Positions 17,166-25,902 of a stretch of DNA of 64,000 nt are shown here, one piece after another. The stretch lies in NCBI GenBank assembly GCA_029233925.1, contig JARGOX010000003.1:213542-277541 (forward strand). The letters run 5' to 3'. Source of the DNA: Rhizobiaceae bacterium. Its GTDB lineage: Bacteria > Pseudomonadota > Alphaproteobacteria > Rhizobiales > Rhizobiaceae. Both the position numbers and the translations under genes were made by a program. The notes under the pieces were generated by a model that worked only from the letters and a program-made list of their open reading frames with translations, had not been told where the DNA came from and searched no databases. The stretch's first letter is position 1. Each line of letters starts with the position of its first letter.

Positions 17166-18467
17166 TTGGACCTGCTCACCGCCAACGACAAACAGGGCAC
17201 CTACCCGGCCAGCTATTATCAGGCAACCACCCAAATGCTGGAGGTGCAGCCCCTGCTGGAACAAGATACGGACTGTGACGTCTGTATCATTGGTGCCGGC
17301 TATACCGGCCTTTCTGCCGCGCTCCATCTGGCCGAGACAGGCATGAATGTCGTGTTGCTGGATGCTCACCGGATCGGCTGGGGCGCATCGGGACGCAATG
17401 GTGGACAACTTGGCTCCGGCCAGAGACTGGATCAGGAACAGCTCGAGAGCATGCTCGGCCAGCCGAAAGCGCACACCCTTTGGGACCTGGCTGAGGAATC
17501 CAAACATCTGGTGCACGGTCTGATCAAACGCCATGCAATCGAATGCGACTATCAGGCCGGTATCATGCATGTCGATCACCGCCGGCGCTTTGTCGAAGGC
17601 AGCAAGACCTATGCGGCCAAGCTTCAACAGGACTACGGCTATGACAAGATCCGTTTCATTGACCAGCCGGAAATTCGCTCGCTGATGGATACAGACGCCT
17701 ATTTTGGCGGCACGCTGGATATGGGAGCCGGTCATCTCCACCCTCTCGATCTGGCACTTGGACTGGGCCGTGCAGCCCTCAAGGCAGGCGTGCGGGTCTT
17801 TGAGAACACCAAAGTGACCGGCCTTGAGGCTGGAAATATTGTTCGCGTCAGCACGCGGCGCAGCTGCGTCAATGCGCGATTTGTCCTGCTGGCCTGCAAT
17901 GGTTATCTCGGCCAGTTGGATCAGGCCGTTGCCCGGCGTGTCATGCCGATCAACAATTTTGTCATCGCAACCAGCCCGATGCCCCAGGAGCGTGCGCAAA
18001 GCCTGATCAGAAACCGCGCTGCCATTGCCGATTCAAAATTCGTGGTCAATTACTTCAGGCTGTCAAAGGACAACCGTCTTCTCTTCGGTGGCGGCGAAAA
18101 TTATGGCTACCGCTTCCCCGACGACATCAAATCCTTTGTGCGCAAACACATGCTGCAGATCTACCCGCAATTGAGCGATGTCGACATTGAATACGGATGG
18201 GGAGGAACGCTGGGCATCACCATGAACCGGATGCCGCATCTTGCCCGGCTTGCGCCCAACATCCTGTCCGCCTCGGGCTACTCCGGTCACGGTATCGGCA
18301 TGGCAACATTATGCGGCAAGCTTGCGTCCGAGGCAATCGCCGGAACCGCTTCGCGCTTTGACCTGATGGCCTCGATCCCCTCACCGCGCTTTCCGGGCGG
18401 AGCAGCTTTTCAGGCGCCTCTGCTGGCCCTTGCCATGCTTTATTTCTCCCTGCGCGACAGATTCTGA
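17166..18467 (+). CDS. FAD-dependent oxidase, gamma-glutamylputrescine oxidase-like (DadA/PuuB family)
   Basis: An FAD oxidoreductase of 433 residues. The dinucleotide-binding motif CIIGAGYTGLSAALHLAE lies near 38-55, followed by GWGASGRNGGQL, the PuuB/OrdL-type signature, and a C-terminal ASGYSGHGIGMATLCGKL FAD-contact region. Likely reaction: oxidative deamination of a secondary or primary amine such as gamma-glutamylputrescine. I chose a TTG start at 17166 because GAGG lies six bases upstream; a TTG at 17154 has no such site. It stands alone, with no other put/puu genes nearby, so the substrate is uncertain. Confidence 0.87.
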   Translation: MDLLTANDKQGTYPASYYQATTQMLEVQPLLEQDTDCDVCIIGAGYTGLSAALHLAETGMNVVLLDAHRIGWGASGRNGGQLGSGQRLDQEQLESMLGQPKAHTLWDLAEESKHLVHGLIKRHAIECDYQAGIMHVDHRRRFVEGSKTYAAKLQQDYGYDKIRFIDQPEIRSLMDTDAYFGGTLDMGAGHLHPLDLALGLGRAALKAGVRVFENTKVTGLEAGNIVRVSTRRSCVNARFVLLACNGYLGQLDQAVARRVMPINNFVIATSPMPQERAQSLIRNRAAIADSKFVVNYFRLSKDNRLLFGGGENYGYRFPDDIKSFVRKHMLQIYPQLSDVDIEYGWGGTLGITMNRMPHLARLAPNILSASGYSGHGIGMATLCGKLASEAIAGTASRFDLMASIPSPRFPGGAAFQAPLLALAMLYFSLRDRF

Positions 18468-18495
18468 GCAAAACCTTCGACAGCCACCCACCGGA

Positions 18496-19386
18496 TCAGA
18501 GTTTGTTGATCGGCACTTTCAAGAAGACATCACCCTGATCGTCCGCAGGCGGCAATTTTCCGGCCCGCATATTGACCTGCAGCGACGGAATGATGAGCCT
18601 GGGCATATCCAGCGTATGGTCCCGCGCCTCCCGCATGGCGACAAAACTGTCTTCGTCAATGCCATCATGGACATGGATATTATGCGCTCGTTCGTCAGCC
18701 ACTGATGTTTCCCAAGAAATATCGCGACCATTGGGACCATAGTCATGGCACATGAAGAGCCGCATTTCTCCGGGCATTTCCAATACACGGCGCACGGATC
18801 GATAGAGTGTTCGCGCGTCCCCGCCGGGGAAATCGGCGCGTGCGGAGCCGCCATCAGGCATGAACAGCGTATCTCCGACAAAGGCAGCATTGCCGATGAC
18901 ATGGGTCATGCAGGCCGGTGTATGACCAGGCGTATGCATGACGTGGGCCGTCATATTACCGATTTGATAGCTGTCACCATCAGCAAACAGACGATCGAAC
19001 TGCGACCCGTCCCGCTGGAACTCAGTTCCCTCATTGAAGATTTTTCCGAATGTATCCTGAACGATCGTGACCCTGTCACCGATACCAATCTTGCCGCCCA
19101 GCTTCTTTTGAAGATAGGGCGCTGCCGACAGATGGTCGGCATGGATATGGGTTTCGATCAACCACTCAAGCAACCAGCCTTCCTTGTTGATCCGCGCAAT
19201 GATGGCGTCGGCACCCTGAAACGCCAGACGACCGGCAGCATAATCAATCTCCATCACCGCATCTATGACGGCACAGGATCTGGATTGTGGATCGTGCACA
19301 ATGTAGGAAATCGTGTTGGAATCGTCATCCAGAAACGCGATGACCTCCGGCTGAAGCGCCAGATTTGGGGTAAAGGGCAGCGCCAT
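18496..19386 (-). CDS. MBL-fold hydrolase, persulfide dioxygenase-like (Blh/ETHE1 family)
   Basis: Metallo-beta-lactamase-fold protein of 296 residues. The metal site is HIHADH (80-85), H155 in HTPGHTPACM and D172 in GDTLF. The stretch MPDGGSARADFPGGDARTLYRS is typical of the ETHE1/Blh group, where one iron oxidises glutathione persulfide to sulfite. This subgroup is 280-300 residues and cytosolic. An AT-rich perfect inverted repeat lies upstream. The BigR system of other alphaproteobacteria controls such a gene, and an ArsR regulator with the right cysteine pair is encoded 5.3 kb away. A glyoxalase II role is less likely. Confidence 0.88.
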   Translation of the reverse strand: MALPFTPNLALQPEVIAFLDDDSNTISYIVHDPQSRSCAVIDAVMEIDYAAGRLAFQGADAIIARINKEGWLLEWLIETHIHADHLSAAPYLQKKLGGKIGIGDRVTIVQDTFGKIFNEGTEFQRDGSQFDRLFADGDSYQIGNMTAHVMHTPGHTPACMTHVIGNAAFVGDTLFMPDGGSARADFPGGDARTLYRSVRRVLEMPGEMRLFMCHDYGPNGRDISWETSVADERAHNIHVHDGIDEDSFVAMREARDHTLDMPRLIIPSLQVNMRAGKLPPADDQGDVFLKVPINKL

Positions 19387-19422
19387 ATAACAATCCTCCG
19401 TGAAGATCGAAACTCAGGTTAC

Positions 19423-19458
19423 CAATATATTTCAATTTTACAATATATGAATATATTG
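19423..19458. promoter_or_regulatory. AT-rich operator candidate upstream of persulfide dioxygenase-like gene
   Basis: CAATATAT and ATATATTG are perfect eight-base arms around GA at 19441-19458. A further half-like CAATATATT occurs at 19423-19431. The distance to the MBL start is 37-72 bases. An AT-rich inverted repeat here fits BigR-type control; binding is inferred. Confidence 0.55.
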
Positions 19459-19603
19459 CTGCTTTCCAACCCCACGGCTTGCGTTAAAAAGGGGCCTGTT
19501 TGCGACCACGCAGCAAAGGCTGAAAGCAGTTATCCCAATATCCCCAAGGGCACCGGCAGTCGCGCCTTCGCGGCACCTGCCCGAAATGCGCCTCCCTTAA
19601 CCT

Positions 19604-19642
19604 CTCATGCCGCTTGAGCTTTCGCTATACAAGCGGCATGAG
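19604..19642. repeat. 13-bp perfect inverted repeat (stem-loop)
   Basis: CTCATGCCGCTTG (19604-19616) and CAAGCGGCATGAG (19630-19642) flank a 13-base loop. The stem is GC-rich and lies 56-94 bases beyond the IalB stop. No T tract follows on either strand, so a simple terminator is doubtful. It may be an RNA-stabilising stem or an element remnant. Confidence 0.7.
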
Positions 19643-19697
19643 CATGTCGTTTCAGTACATTTCCCGACCAAATGGAAGCATTCGGTCGTGGGTCGTA

Positions 19698-20276
19698 CTA
19701 ACCCGCCGAATATTTTGCGTGAGCAGCGGAAAATCCTATCAGCGAAATCGTCACCGTCACTGTTTTGCCTTCCACTGTATCAAACATCACCTTCAGCGAA
19801 TTGCCTCTTTTCAGGGCCGCCAGCAGGTTGTCTTCCATCAGGGTGACGGCGTAAACGCCCTGATTGTCACTCTGTGCATAAGGAACTGTCAGAGGTGCAG
19901 AATCGTCAATCTGCATCCGCACACCCTGGCGCAGGTTAAGACCGTGCGGCAAGGCAAGGCTTAGAACATCCTTGCCGGCCTTCGGCTGAGGTATCAGCGC
20001 AAAGCGAAGCAACCGCTGATTGGATTCCTTCAAAAATATCTGCTGTATCAGTTCGCAACGCATGACATCTGAAGAACCGGTACCCGTACAGGTCACAACC
20101 CAACTGCTGCCATCAGGTTTCTTGGCTTCTGCTGCCGGTTGGCTCCCCGTGGCTGCTTTTTTGGTGTTCGCCTGAGCATATTGAACCGGTTGTGCAGCAA
20201 AGGTTTGCACCGTTTCAAGACTTGCGAAGATAGCCAGAAAAGCCATCGAAAAAACAGTGAGATTCGGTAATTTCAT
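19698..20276 (-). CDS. Invasion-associated locus B (IalB) family protein
   Basis: Exported protein of 192 residues with a signal peptide (about 1-27) and the IalB domain thereafter: WVVTCTGTGSSDVMRCELIQ with a conserved cysteine pair, RLLRFALIPQ, LPHGLNLRQGVRMQID and FDTVEGKTVTVTISLIGF. The role is not settled in most alphaproteobacteria; the founding member aids erythrocyte invasion by Bartonella, but homologues are common in free-living species. I used the ATG at 20276 because it gives a clean signal peptide. No linked genes suggest a function here. Confidence 0.88.
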   Translation of the reverse strand: MKLPNLTVFSMAFLAIFASLETVQTFAAQPVQYAQANTKKAATGSQPAAEAKKPDGSSWVVTCTGTGSSDVMRCELIQQIFLKESNQRLLRFALIPQPKAGKDVLSLALPHGLNLRQGVRMQIDDSAPLTVPYAQSDNQGVYAVTLMEDNLLAALKRGNSLKVMFDTVEGKTVTVTISLIGFSAAHAKYSAG

Positions 20277-20462
20277 TACTATAGTCCCCATCCAAAATGA
20301 TTCATTCATAGGTACTGTATTAATCTTTCAACTGCAATGCGGGATGCCTGCCCGGCGATTGGGTGCATTTGTTCTTTACCGCCGTCTTGCGTTTTGTCCC
20401 ATTGGCGGCAAAGTTCAATTTTCCGACCCCGCATCTTTCCGCTGCCTTTGCCAACGATTGGG

Positions 20463-20600
20463 CTACACGGAAAAAAAGAGAATTCTCAACGTGTAGCCGA
20501 CAATTGTGATTGTCAGCACACCAGCACCCCACAAGAGAACAAACCACAGGAGACGGCGACCCAATGTCCCGGCTTTGGTACCGTCTCCTGGCGGTTTCAT
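20463..20600 (-). CDS. Small membrane protein of cytochrome bd oxidase (DUF2474/CydX-like, 45 aa)
   Basis: A 45-residue protein, reading MKPPGDGTKAGTLGRRLLWF at the start. A single membrane helix (about 17-38, LLWFVLLWGAGVLTITIVGY) is preceded by a basic turn, GRRLLW, which is the DUF2474 pattern. Genes of this type lie directly after cydB/cioB in cyanide-insensitive bd oxidases and probably stabilise the complex in the way CydX does. It begins 13 bases after the cydB stop on the same strand. Confidence 0.85.
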   Translation of the reverse strand: MKPPGDGTKAGTLGRRLLWFVLLWGAGVLTITIVGYTLRILFFSV

Positions 20601-20612
20601 CGTCTTTGCCAA

Positions 20613-21611
20613 TCAGTGATGATAGCCACCATGCCTGACCTTGCCCCGGAAGATCCAATAGGCGGCGGCCGTGTAGATCAGGATGGCGGGCACCATGACA
20701 ACTGCACCAACCAACAAAAAGGCAAGGCTTTTGTCCGGCGCAGCGGCTTCATGAATGGTGATATTGGTCGGAACGATATCCGGCCAGACGCTGATGCCCA
20801 GACCGATGTAACACAGGAGAAACAGCGCTTCGGCGCAAAAAAAGGCGCGCAGGGCACGACCCTTCTCGATGGAACGCCAGAGCGCCAGTACTGTGAGGCC
20901 CACAAGGATCGGCACGGGCACCGCATAAAGCATGGTCGGCCAGGCAAACCAGCGCAGGGAATAACGCCCGTCAAGAAGTGGCGTCCATGCACTGACGGCA
21001 ACAATGAAGCCGACCGTTCCCGCAGCCAGTGGCCGGATCAGGGATTCGATCCTTTGCTGCAATGGGCCTTCTGTCTTCAGATTGATCCATGCAGCGCCCA
21101 GCAAGGCGTAACCACAAATCACCGCCAGACCCGTTGCCACACTGAACGGTGACACCCAGTCCCACCATCCGCCGGCATAGGCACGGCCCGTGACCTCGAT
21201 CCCCTGAAGCCAGGCCCCCAGAGCAATGCCCTGCGAGAACGCTGCCATCAGCGACCCGCCAAAAAAGGCCCGGTCCCAGAACCACTTGCGCTTTCTGGAA
21301 TGCACCCGATACTCGAATGCGACGCCGCGGAAAATCAGCGCCAGAAGCATCACGATCAACGGCACATAAAGCGCCGGAAAAATAACGGAATAGGCCAACG
21401 GAAATGCCGCCAGCAACCCGCCGCCACCCAGCACCAGCCAGGTTTCGTTGCCATCCCACACCGGCGCAATGGCGCTGATCGCCGTGTCGCGCTCCTCTTC
21501 ATCACGCAGCAACGGAAACAGGATGCCAACGCCAAGGTCAAATCCGTCCAGTGCCACATAGACAAATACGCTGACAGCCAGGATGAAGGCCCAGATCAGT
21601 GCAAAATCCAT
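20613..21611 (-). CDS. cydB: Cytochrome bd-type quinol oxidase subunit II
   Basis: Integral membrane subunit of 332 residues starting MDFALIWAFILAVSVFVYVA, with GFDLGVGILFP and WDGNETWLVLGGGGLLAAFP typical of CydB/CioB. About eight hydrophobic helices can be traced. It pairs with subunit I to form the quinol:oxygen oxidoreductase. The ATG at 21611 overlaps the cydA stop as TAATG. The longer open frame upstream only reads through cydA in another frame. A DUF2474 gene follows. Confidence 0.95.
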   Translation of the reverse strand: MDFALIWAFILAVSVFVYVALDGFDLGVGILFPLLRDEEERDTAISAIAPVWDGNETWLVLGGGGLLAAFPLAYSVIFPALYVPLIVMLLALIFRGVAFEYRVHSRKRKWFWDRAFFGGSLMAAFSQGIALGAWLQGIEVTGRAYAGGWWDWVSPFSVATGLAVICGYALLGAAWINLKTEGPLQQRIESLIRPLAAGTVGFIVAVSAWTPLLDGRYSLRWFAWPTMLYAVPVPILVGLTVLALWRSIEKGRALRAFFCAEALFLLCYIGLGISVWPDIVPTNITIHEAAAPDKSLAFLLVGAVVMVPAILIYTAAAYWIFRGKVRHGGYHH

Positions 21612-23023
21612 TATCGCGCTCCCCGACTGATTTTCAGCAGCTTGAGGATTTTGACGGCACGGCGACCGCCCTGATCCAGCAAGCTGCGCGATAGCTGTGC
21701 CGGACTGTCCGGCGGCATTTGCGCCAGAAGGCGCAGAACATAGACGGTTCCCAGCCCAAAGATGAACAGATAGACCAGCACAATGGCGATCAATGACGTC
21801 GCGACTGCAGGAGCCGCCACAGGCGAGGCCGAATCCACCGTTCTCAGCAAGCCGTAAATCGTATAGGGCTGGCGTCCAACCTCGGTCGTTATCCAGCCGC
21901 ACAGGACAGCCACATAGCCGGTCGGCCCGAGCAAAAGGGCAGAAACCGCCAACAGCCGACTGTCATACAATCGGCCGCGAAACCGCTGGACCAACCCCAT
22001 CAGGCCAAGGCAGAAGAACAGCAGCCCGAGCCCGACCATGATCCTGAAAGACCAGAACAGGATCGGGACATTTGGCCAATCCTGACGATCAAATTGATCA
22101 AGCCCGATAATCTCCGCATGGAAATCATGGGTCAGGATCCATGAGCCAAGATAGGGAATGGAAACGGCGTAATCGATTTCCCCGGTATCCATATTGGGCC
22201 ACCCGAAGAGATATTCCGGTGCAGCAGAGCGGGTCTTGAAGTGCCCTTCCAGAGCTGCAACCTTTGCCGGCTGATGCTCATAGGTGTTCAGCCCGTGCTG
22301 GTCACCTGCCAATATCTGCAGGGGAGCGATTATCGCAATGAACCACAGGGCCATGGAGAACATCTTGCGCACCGGTTGATTTTCATTGTTGCGCAGCAAA
22401 TGGAAGGCGCCAGTACCCGCAATAACCAGTGCCGTTGTCAGGTAGGCGGCAAAAACCATGTGCACCAACCGGTAGGGAAAGGACGGATTGAAGACGATTT
22501 CAAACCAGTCTTCCGGCACAAATTGTCCGGCTTCATTGATGGCGTAACCGGCGGGTGTCTGCATCCAGCTGTTGACGCTGAGGATCCAGAATGCCGAGGC
22601 CAGCGTTCCGGCAGCGACCATGAAAGACGCGAAAAAATGCAGACGCGGCCCCACCCGGTCCCTGCCAAAGAGCATCACGCCGAGAAACCCGGCCTCGACA
22701 AAAAAGGCGGTCATGACTTCATAGCCCATCAGCGGGCCTATGACCGGGCCAGCCTTGTCGCTGAACACGCTCCAGTTGGTTCCAAACTCGTAGCTCATCA
22801 TCAGACCGGAAACGACGCCCATGCCGAAAACAACAGCAAAGGGTTTGATCCAGTAGTCAAAAAGAGTGAGGAAAATTTCCTCGCCGGTTCTCAGCCACCG
22901 CCAATGGACAAAGGCCAGAAAACTGGCAAGCCCGATGGAGGTCGCCGGAAAGATGATATGAAAGGAAATCGTAAAGGCAAATTGCAATCGGGCCAATACA
23001 ATCGGATCGGTCAGATCAATCAT
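21611..23023 (-). CDS. cydA: Cytochrome bd-type quinol oxidase subunit I (cyanide-insensitive, CioA-like)
   Basis: Haem-bearing subunit of 470 residues. Visible features are H22 in FAFTISFHIIFP (haem ligand region), the second histidine in YRLVHMVFAAYL, the methionine in SFRIMVGLGLLFF and GWITTEVGRQPYTIYGLLRT. The quinol-binding Q-loop (about 240-310) is short, and the sequence pattern is that of the CIO subgroup (cioA). It oxidises quinol and reduces oxygen at low tension or in the presence of cyanide or sulfide. First gene of the cydA-cydB-DUF2474 unit. No cydDC genes are seen. Confidence 0.95.
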   Translation of the reverse strand: MIDLTDPIVLARLQFAFTISFHIIFPATSIGLASFLAFVHWRWLRTGEEIFLTLFDYWIKPFAVVFGMGVVSGLMMSYEFGTNWSVFSDKAGPVIGPLMGYEVMTAFFVEAGFLGVMLFGRDRVGPRLHFFASFMVAAGTLASAFWILSVNSWMQTPAGYAINEAGQFVPEDWFEIVFNPSFPYRLVHMVFAAYLTTALVIAGTGAFHLLRNNENQPVRKMFSMALWFIAIIAPLQILAGDQHGLNTYEHQPAKVAALEGHFKTRSAAPEYLFGWPNMDTGEIDYAVSIPYLGSWILTHDFHAEIIGLDQFDRQDWPNVPILFWSFRIMVGLGLLFFCLGLMGLVQRFRGRLYDSRLLAVSALLLGPTGYVAVLCGWITTEVGRQPYTIYGLLRTVDSASPVAAPAVATSLIAIVLVYLFIFGLGTVYVLRLLAQMPPDSPAQLSRSLLDQGGRRAVKILKLLKISRGAR

Positions 23024-23209
23024 TATGCAAATCCCGATTCAAGAACACGGCAGCACCAGAAATTGGCCGTTTTTCTGGACAGCCTTTCAGTCAACACCTG
23101 TATAGCTGAAACCAAACCGATGCGTAAACGGTATCAGGCCGACCGCGCAATCATGCCGCAGCTAAAAACATAAAGGGGGATATCCTGGTATTGCTTGTCA
23201 TCGTCGGCT

Positions 23210-24313
23210 CTAGGGATTGAAGATCAGAACAATATAAACAATGAAGATGACCAGATGGACCGCCCCCTGCAACATATTCGTGCGGGATCCACCAAAGGTC
23301 AAAGCGCTGACAAACATGGTCAGCACCAGCAGCGTCATATCCGTTCTGCCAATGCCAAGCTGGATCGGCACATTTCCATAAATCGATATGGCCAGAGCGG
23401 CCGGCACCGTCAGACCGATTGTCGCAAGAGCAGAACCCAGACAGATATTCACGGCGCGCTGCAGATTGTTTTCTCGTGTTGCATGAAAAGCGGCAAGAGC
23501 CTCGGGCGCCAACACCAGACAGGCAATCATCACACCGCCAATCGCGGCCGGCAATTGCCATGTGCCGAGGCCAAAATCGACCAGAACGGCCAGTTTTTTT
23601 GACAGCAAGACAGCCGGCACCAGGGTCAGAACCAGTAGGATGGCATGATAGGGCACTGACCTAGAACCGGATATATCATGATGCCCATGGTCGACGGCCT
23701 CTTCCCCAGGCTGGATGAAAAAAGACCGATGCCGGACCGTCTGGATCGCCAGAAACGTCACATAAAGCAATATGGTGATCAGTGCGAACAGTTCGGCCTG
23801 TATCGTGTTCAAACTGGGATCAGGCGTCGATTGGGTGAAGTTGGGCAAAATGAGGGTGATCGTTGCCAGAGTGACCAGGACAGTCAGAAAGGCCCCGGCA
23901 CCGCGCAAATTGAACTCCTGCTCCTTGTGGTAGAAGCCGCCAACAAGCAAGACGATGCCGACGATACCGTTCATCACGATCATCAACACAGCCATCATCG
24001 TATCGCGTGCAAGTGTCGGAGCCGCATCCCCGCCAAGCATGATGGCCGATATCAACGCCACCTCAATGGTGATGACGGCAATTGTCAGGATCAGGGTTCC
24101 GTAGGGCTCGCCAAGAATATGTGCCAGATGATCGGCATGGCGCACAGCTGAAAATGACAACAACAACATGACGCAGAACAACACGCCAAAAAGAATGGCG
24201 TAAAGCGGCATGCTGAAACTGCCCGAGAACAGGGCAAGACCCGGCCCATAAGCGAACGCTGTGGCAAGGAATCCCAGAACAAGGGCCGTTTCTGCGCGTA
24301 AAAATCGAATCAT
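23210..24313 (-). CDS. chaA: Ca2+(Na+,K+)/H+ antiporter, ChaA/CAX family
   Basis: An eleven-helix-type membrane protein of 367 residues. The two alpha repeats are recognisable: GEPYGTLILTIAVITIEVALI with the key glutamates near 70-90, and APEALAAFHATRENNLQRAVNICLGSALATIGLTVPA near 275-315. A His-rich cytosolic loop (EEAVDHGHHDIS) separates the halves. Family members exchange cytoplasmic Ca2+ or Na+ for protons. I chose the ATG at 24313, which aligns with the family N-terminus. No co-transcribed partner is evident. Confidence 0.9.
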   Translation of the reverse strand: MIRFLRAETALVLGFLATAFAYGPGLALFSGSFSMPLYAILFGVLFCVMLLLSFSAVRHADHLAHILGEPYGTLILTIAVITIEVALISAIMLGGDAAPTLARDTMMAVLMIVMNGIVGIVLLVGGFYHKEQEFNLRGAGAFLTVLVTLATITLILPNFTQSTPDPSLNTIQAELFALITILLYVTFLAIQTVRHRSFFIQPGEEAVDHGHHDISGSRSVPYHAILLVLTLVPAVLLSKKLAVLVDFGLGTWQLPAAIGGVMIACLVLAPEALAAFHATRENNLQRAVNICLGSALATIGLTVPAALAISIYGNVPIQLGIGRTDMTLLVLTMFVSALTFGGSRTNMLQGAVHLVIFIVYIVLIFNP

Positions 24314-24426
24314 ATGTGGCTTTCTGCCGTCATGCTTTTTGCAGTCTAGCGGCAATAGGTCCGGTAACTCAAGCAAGCGCCCCACACGCAATGATTGTTA
24401 CAACGGCAAGCCGAACTCGCACCGTT

Positions 24427-25902
24427 TCAGTTGAGCAATCCTGTCAGGACATAAATCACCGATGCCACAACCGCCCATGACAGCAAGGTGAAAACACCGT
24501 TCCACCTCCAGGCATAATCAATGGTTGAAACGCCGATGACACGTGACAGAATGAGCGATGTCGCGGCAAAGGGGGAGCCGGTCAGATTCAGGGACCAGCC
24601 GACCAGCAGCGACAAGCCCAGAACCGTGGGATTGATGGACAGTTCCGGGATGGATGCCAGCAAGCCTCCGAGAAAAGTAACCGTCATCATGGGCGGCAAA
24701 CCCAGGCAGGATGCCAGCGGGATAATCGCCGTGACAGCAATGCACACGATCGCCGGGTTCGAACCATCAAGGTCTGCAGCCCCAACGATCCAATCACGAT
24801 CAACAAGTTTGGCACCCAACAGGCCCATATAGCCGGCAAGTCCGAGTGTTGCAGCTTCAGGGCTTCCCTCAGGTAAGGTCCGGCGAAAAAGCCAACCAAT
24901 TCTGCTGGTCAGTTTTGTGGCACTGTGATCGCCGCGAAGCATCCACTGGACAACAATCCACACGATGCTGGTGGGAACGGCTGCCATCATGATTCCGGCT
25001 GCAAGAGAAACATGGAATGCGGTGTGAATGAACCACGCCAGCGCCAGAAGACTGAAAGCCACGCCCAAAAAACGCAAAAGTTCAAACCGCGGAAAGTCGG
25101 GAGCCGGTGTTCGTCCGAAAAGCGTTCCCTCACTTTCCATGCGTCTGCGAATGCGCGCACCAAAATAGCGATCTTCCGTCCAACCGACCAGCAGCATGAT
25201 CAAGGCGATGATCATGCCGCTCAGCGCGATGATTCCCGGCTGTGAACCAGGCACGGTCGTCAGCACAACCGCCAGCGCAATGGATGTCGGCGCCCACAGA
25301 TTGAACCAGGAGAAGCCACGACAGAGCGCTGAGATCTGGCGGCGTAAGCGTATGGCAGACAACAGCGGCGATACTTCATGCGCCTTTGAATCAACGCCCC
25401 GCTTGATCAGCGGCCCCAAAAGGCTGATCGCACCGAAATTGAGCAGAACACCCATGAAATGTCCGCCGACATGCAGCGAAAAATAACGCCTGCCCGTTGT
25501 CTGGCCTGTCATGTAACGGCCAATCGCCAGAACAGCGTCTGAGCTCATGGCGCCATAACGCAGGCTGGTCATCAGCATGATGAATGCACACAGATAGGTC
25601 GCCCGGTTGAGATCAAATATCACCGGCTGCAATGCATCCTCTCCGAGCACCCAGACTGCGATCCCTGTGATCAAAAGGCTGAGAGCCACAAGCAGGCCTT
25701 CGCGCAGGCCAAAATGCCTCCGGTTGAAGATCAGGAAAATCAGAAACAGGATTGCCGAAGCGACTCGCGTCCCTTCGCTGTCCGCAAGTGTTGCGACAAT
25801 GGCTGCGACACACAAGCCACTGCTGCTCAGGCTTGAAAGTATTTCACCAGATGTGCTGGCTGGCGATGAAACAGAATCGTTAGTAGCCAATGGCGCAGCC
25901 AT
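24427..25902 (-). CDS. Multi-spanning membrane protein, putative permease coupled to ggt
   Basis: A 491-residue protein with about 12 hydrophobic segments (for example 52-60, 70-86, 98-112, 205-240, 280-310, 370-400, 420-450). I do not recognise the family with certainty; the layout of two helical halves with LNFGAISLLGP and LNLTGSPFAATSLILSRV recalls ion-transporter-superfamily permeases (SLC13/CitMHS-like). Its start lies 23 bases inside the end of the gamma-glutamyltransferase gene, so translation is probably coupled, and it may import or export a gamma-glutamyl compound or its product. This role is inference. Confidence 0.75.
   Translation of the reverse strand: MAAPLATNDSVSSPASTSGEILSSLSSSGLCVAAIVATLADSEGTRVASAILFLIFLIFNRRHFGLREGLLVALSLLITGIAVWVLGEDALQPVIFDLNRATYLCAFIMLMTSLRYGAMSSDAVLAIGRYMTGQTTGRRYFSLHVGGHFMGVLLNFGAISLLGPLIKRGVDSKAHEVSPLLSAIRLRRQISALCRGFSWFNLWAPTSIALAVVLTTVPGSQPGIIALSGMIIALIMLLVGWTEDRYFGARIRRRMESEGTLFGRTPAPDFPRFELLRFLGVAFSLLALAWFIHTAFHVSLAAGIMMAAVPTSIVWIVVQWMLRGDHSATKLTSRIGWLFRRTLPEGSPEAATLGLAGYMGLLGAKLVDRDWIVGAADLDGSNPAIVCIAVTAIIPLASCLGLPPMMTVTFLGGLLASIPELSINPTVLGLSLLVGWSLNLTGSPFAATSLILSRVIGVSTIDYAWRWNGVFTLLSWAVVASVIYVLTGLLN

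Larger units (their letters stand above)
19387..19697. other. Intergenic region upstream of the MBL gene
   Basis: No gene. It holds an AT-rich inverted repeat at 19423-19458, which probably includes the MBL promoter, and a long perfect inverted repeat at 19604-19642. Confidence 0.6.

Noticed and set aside
19604..19642. Rho-independent terminator for the IalB gene
   Set aside because: The stem is strong but neither strand has a following T tract, so it is listed as a repeat only.
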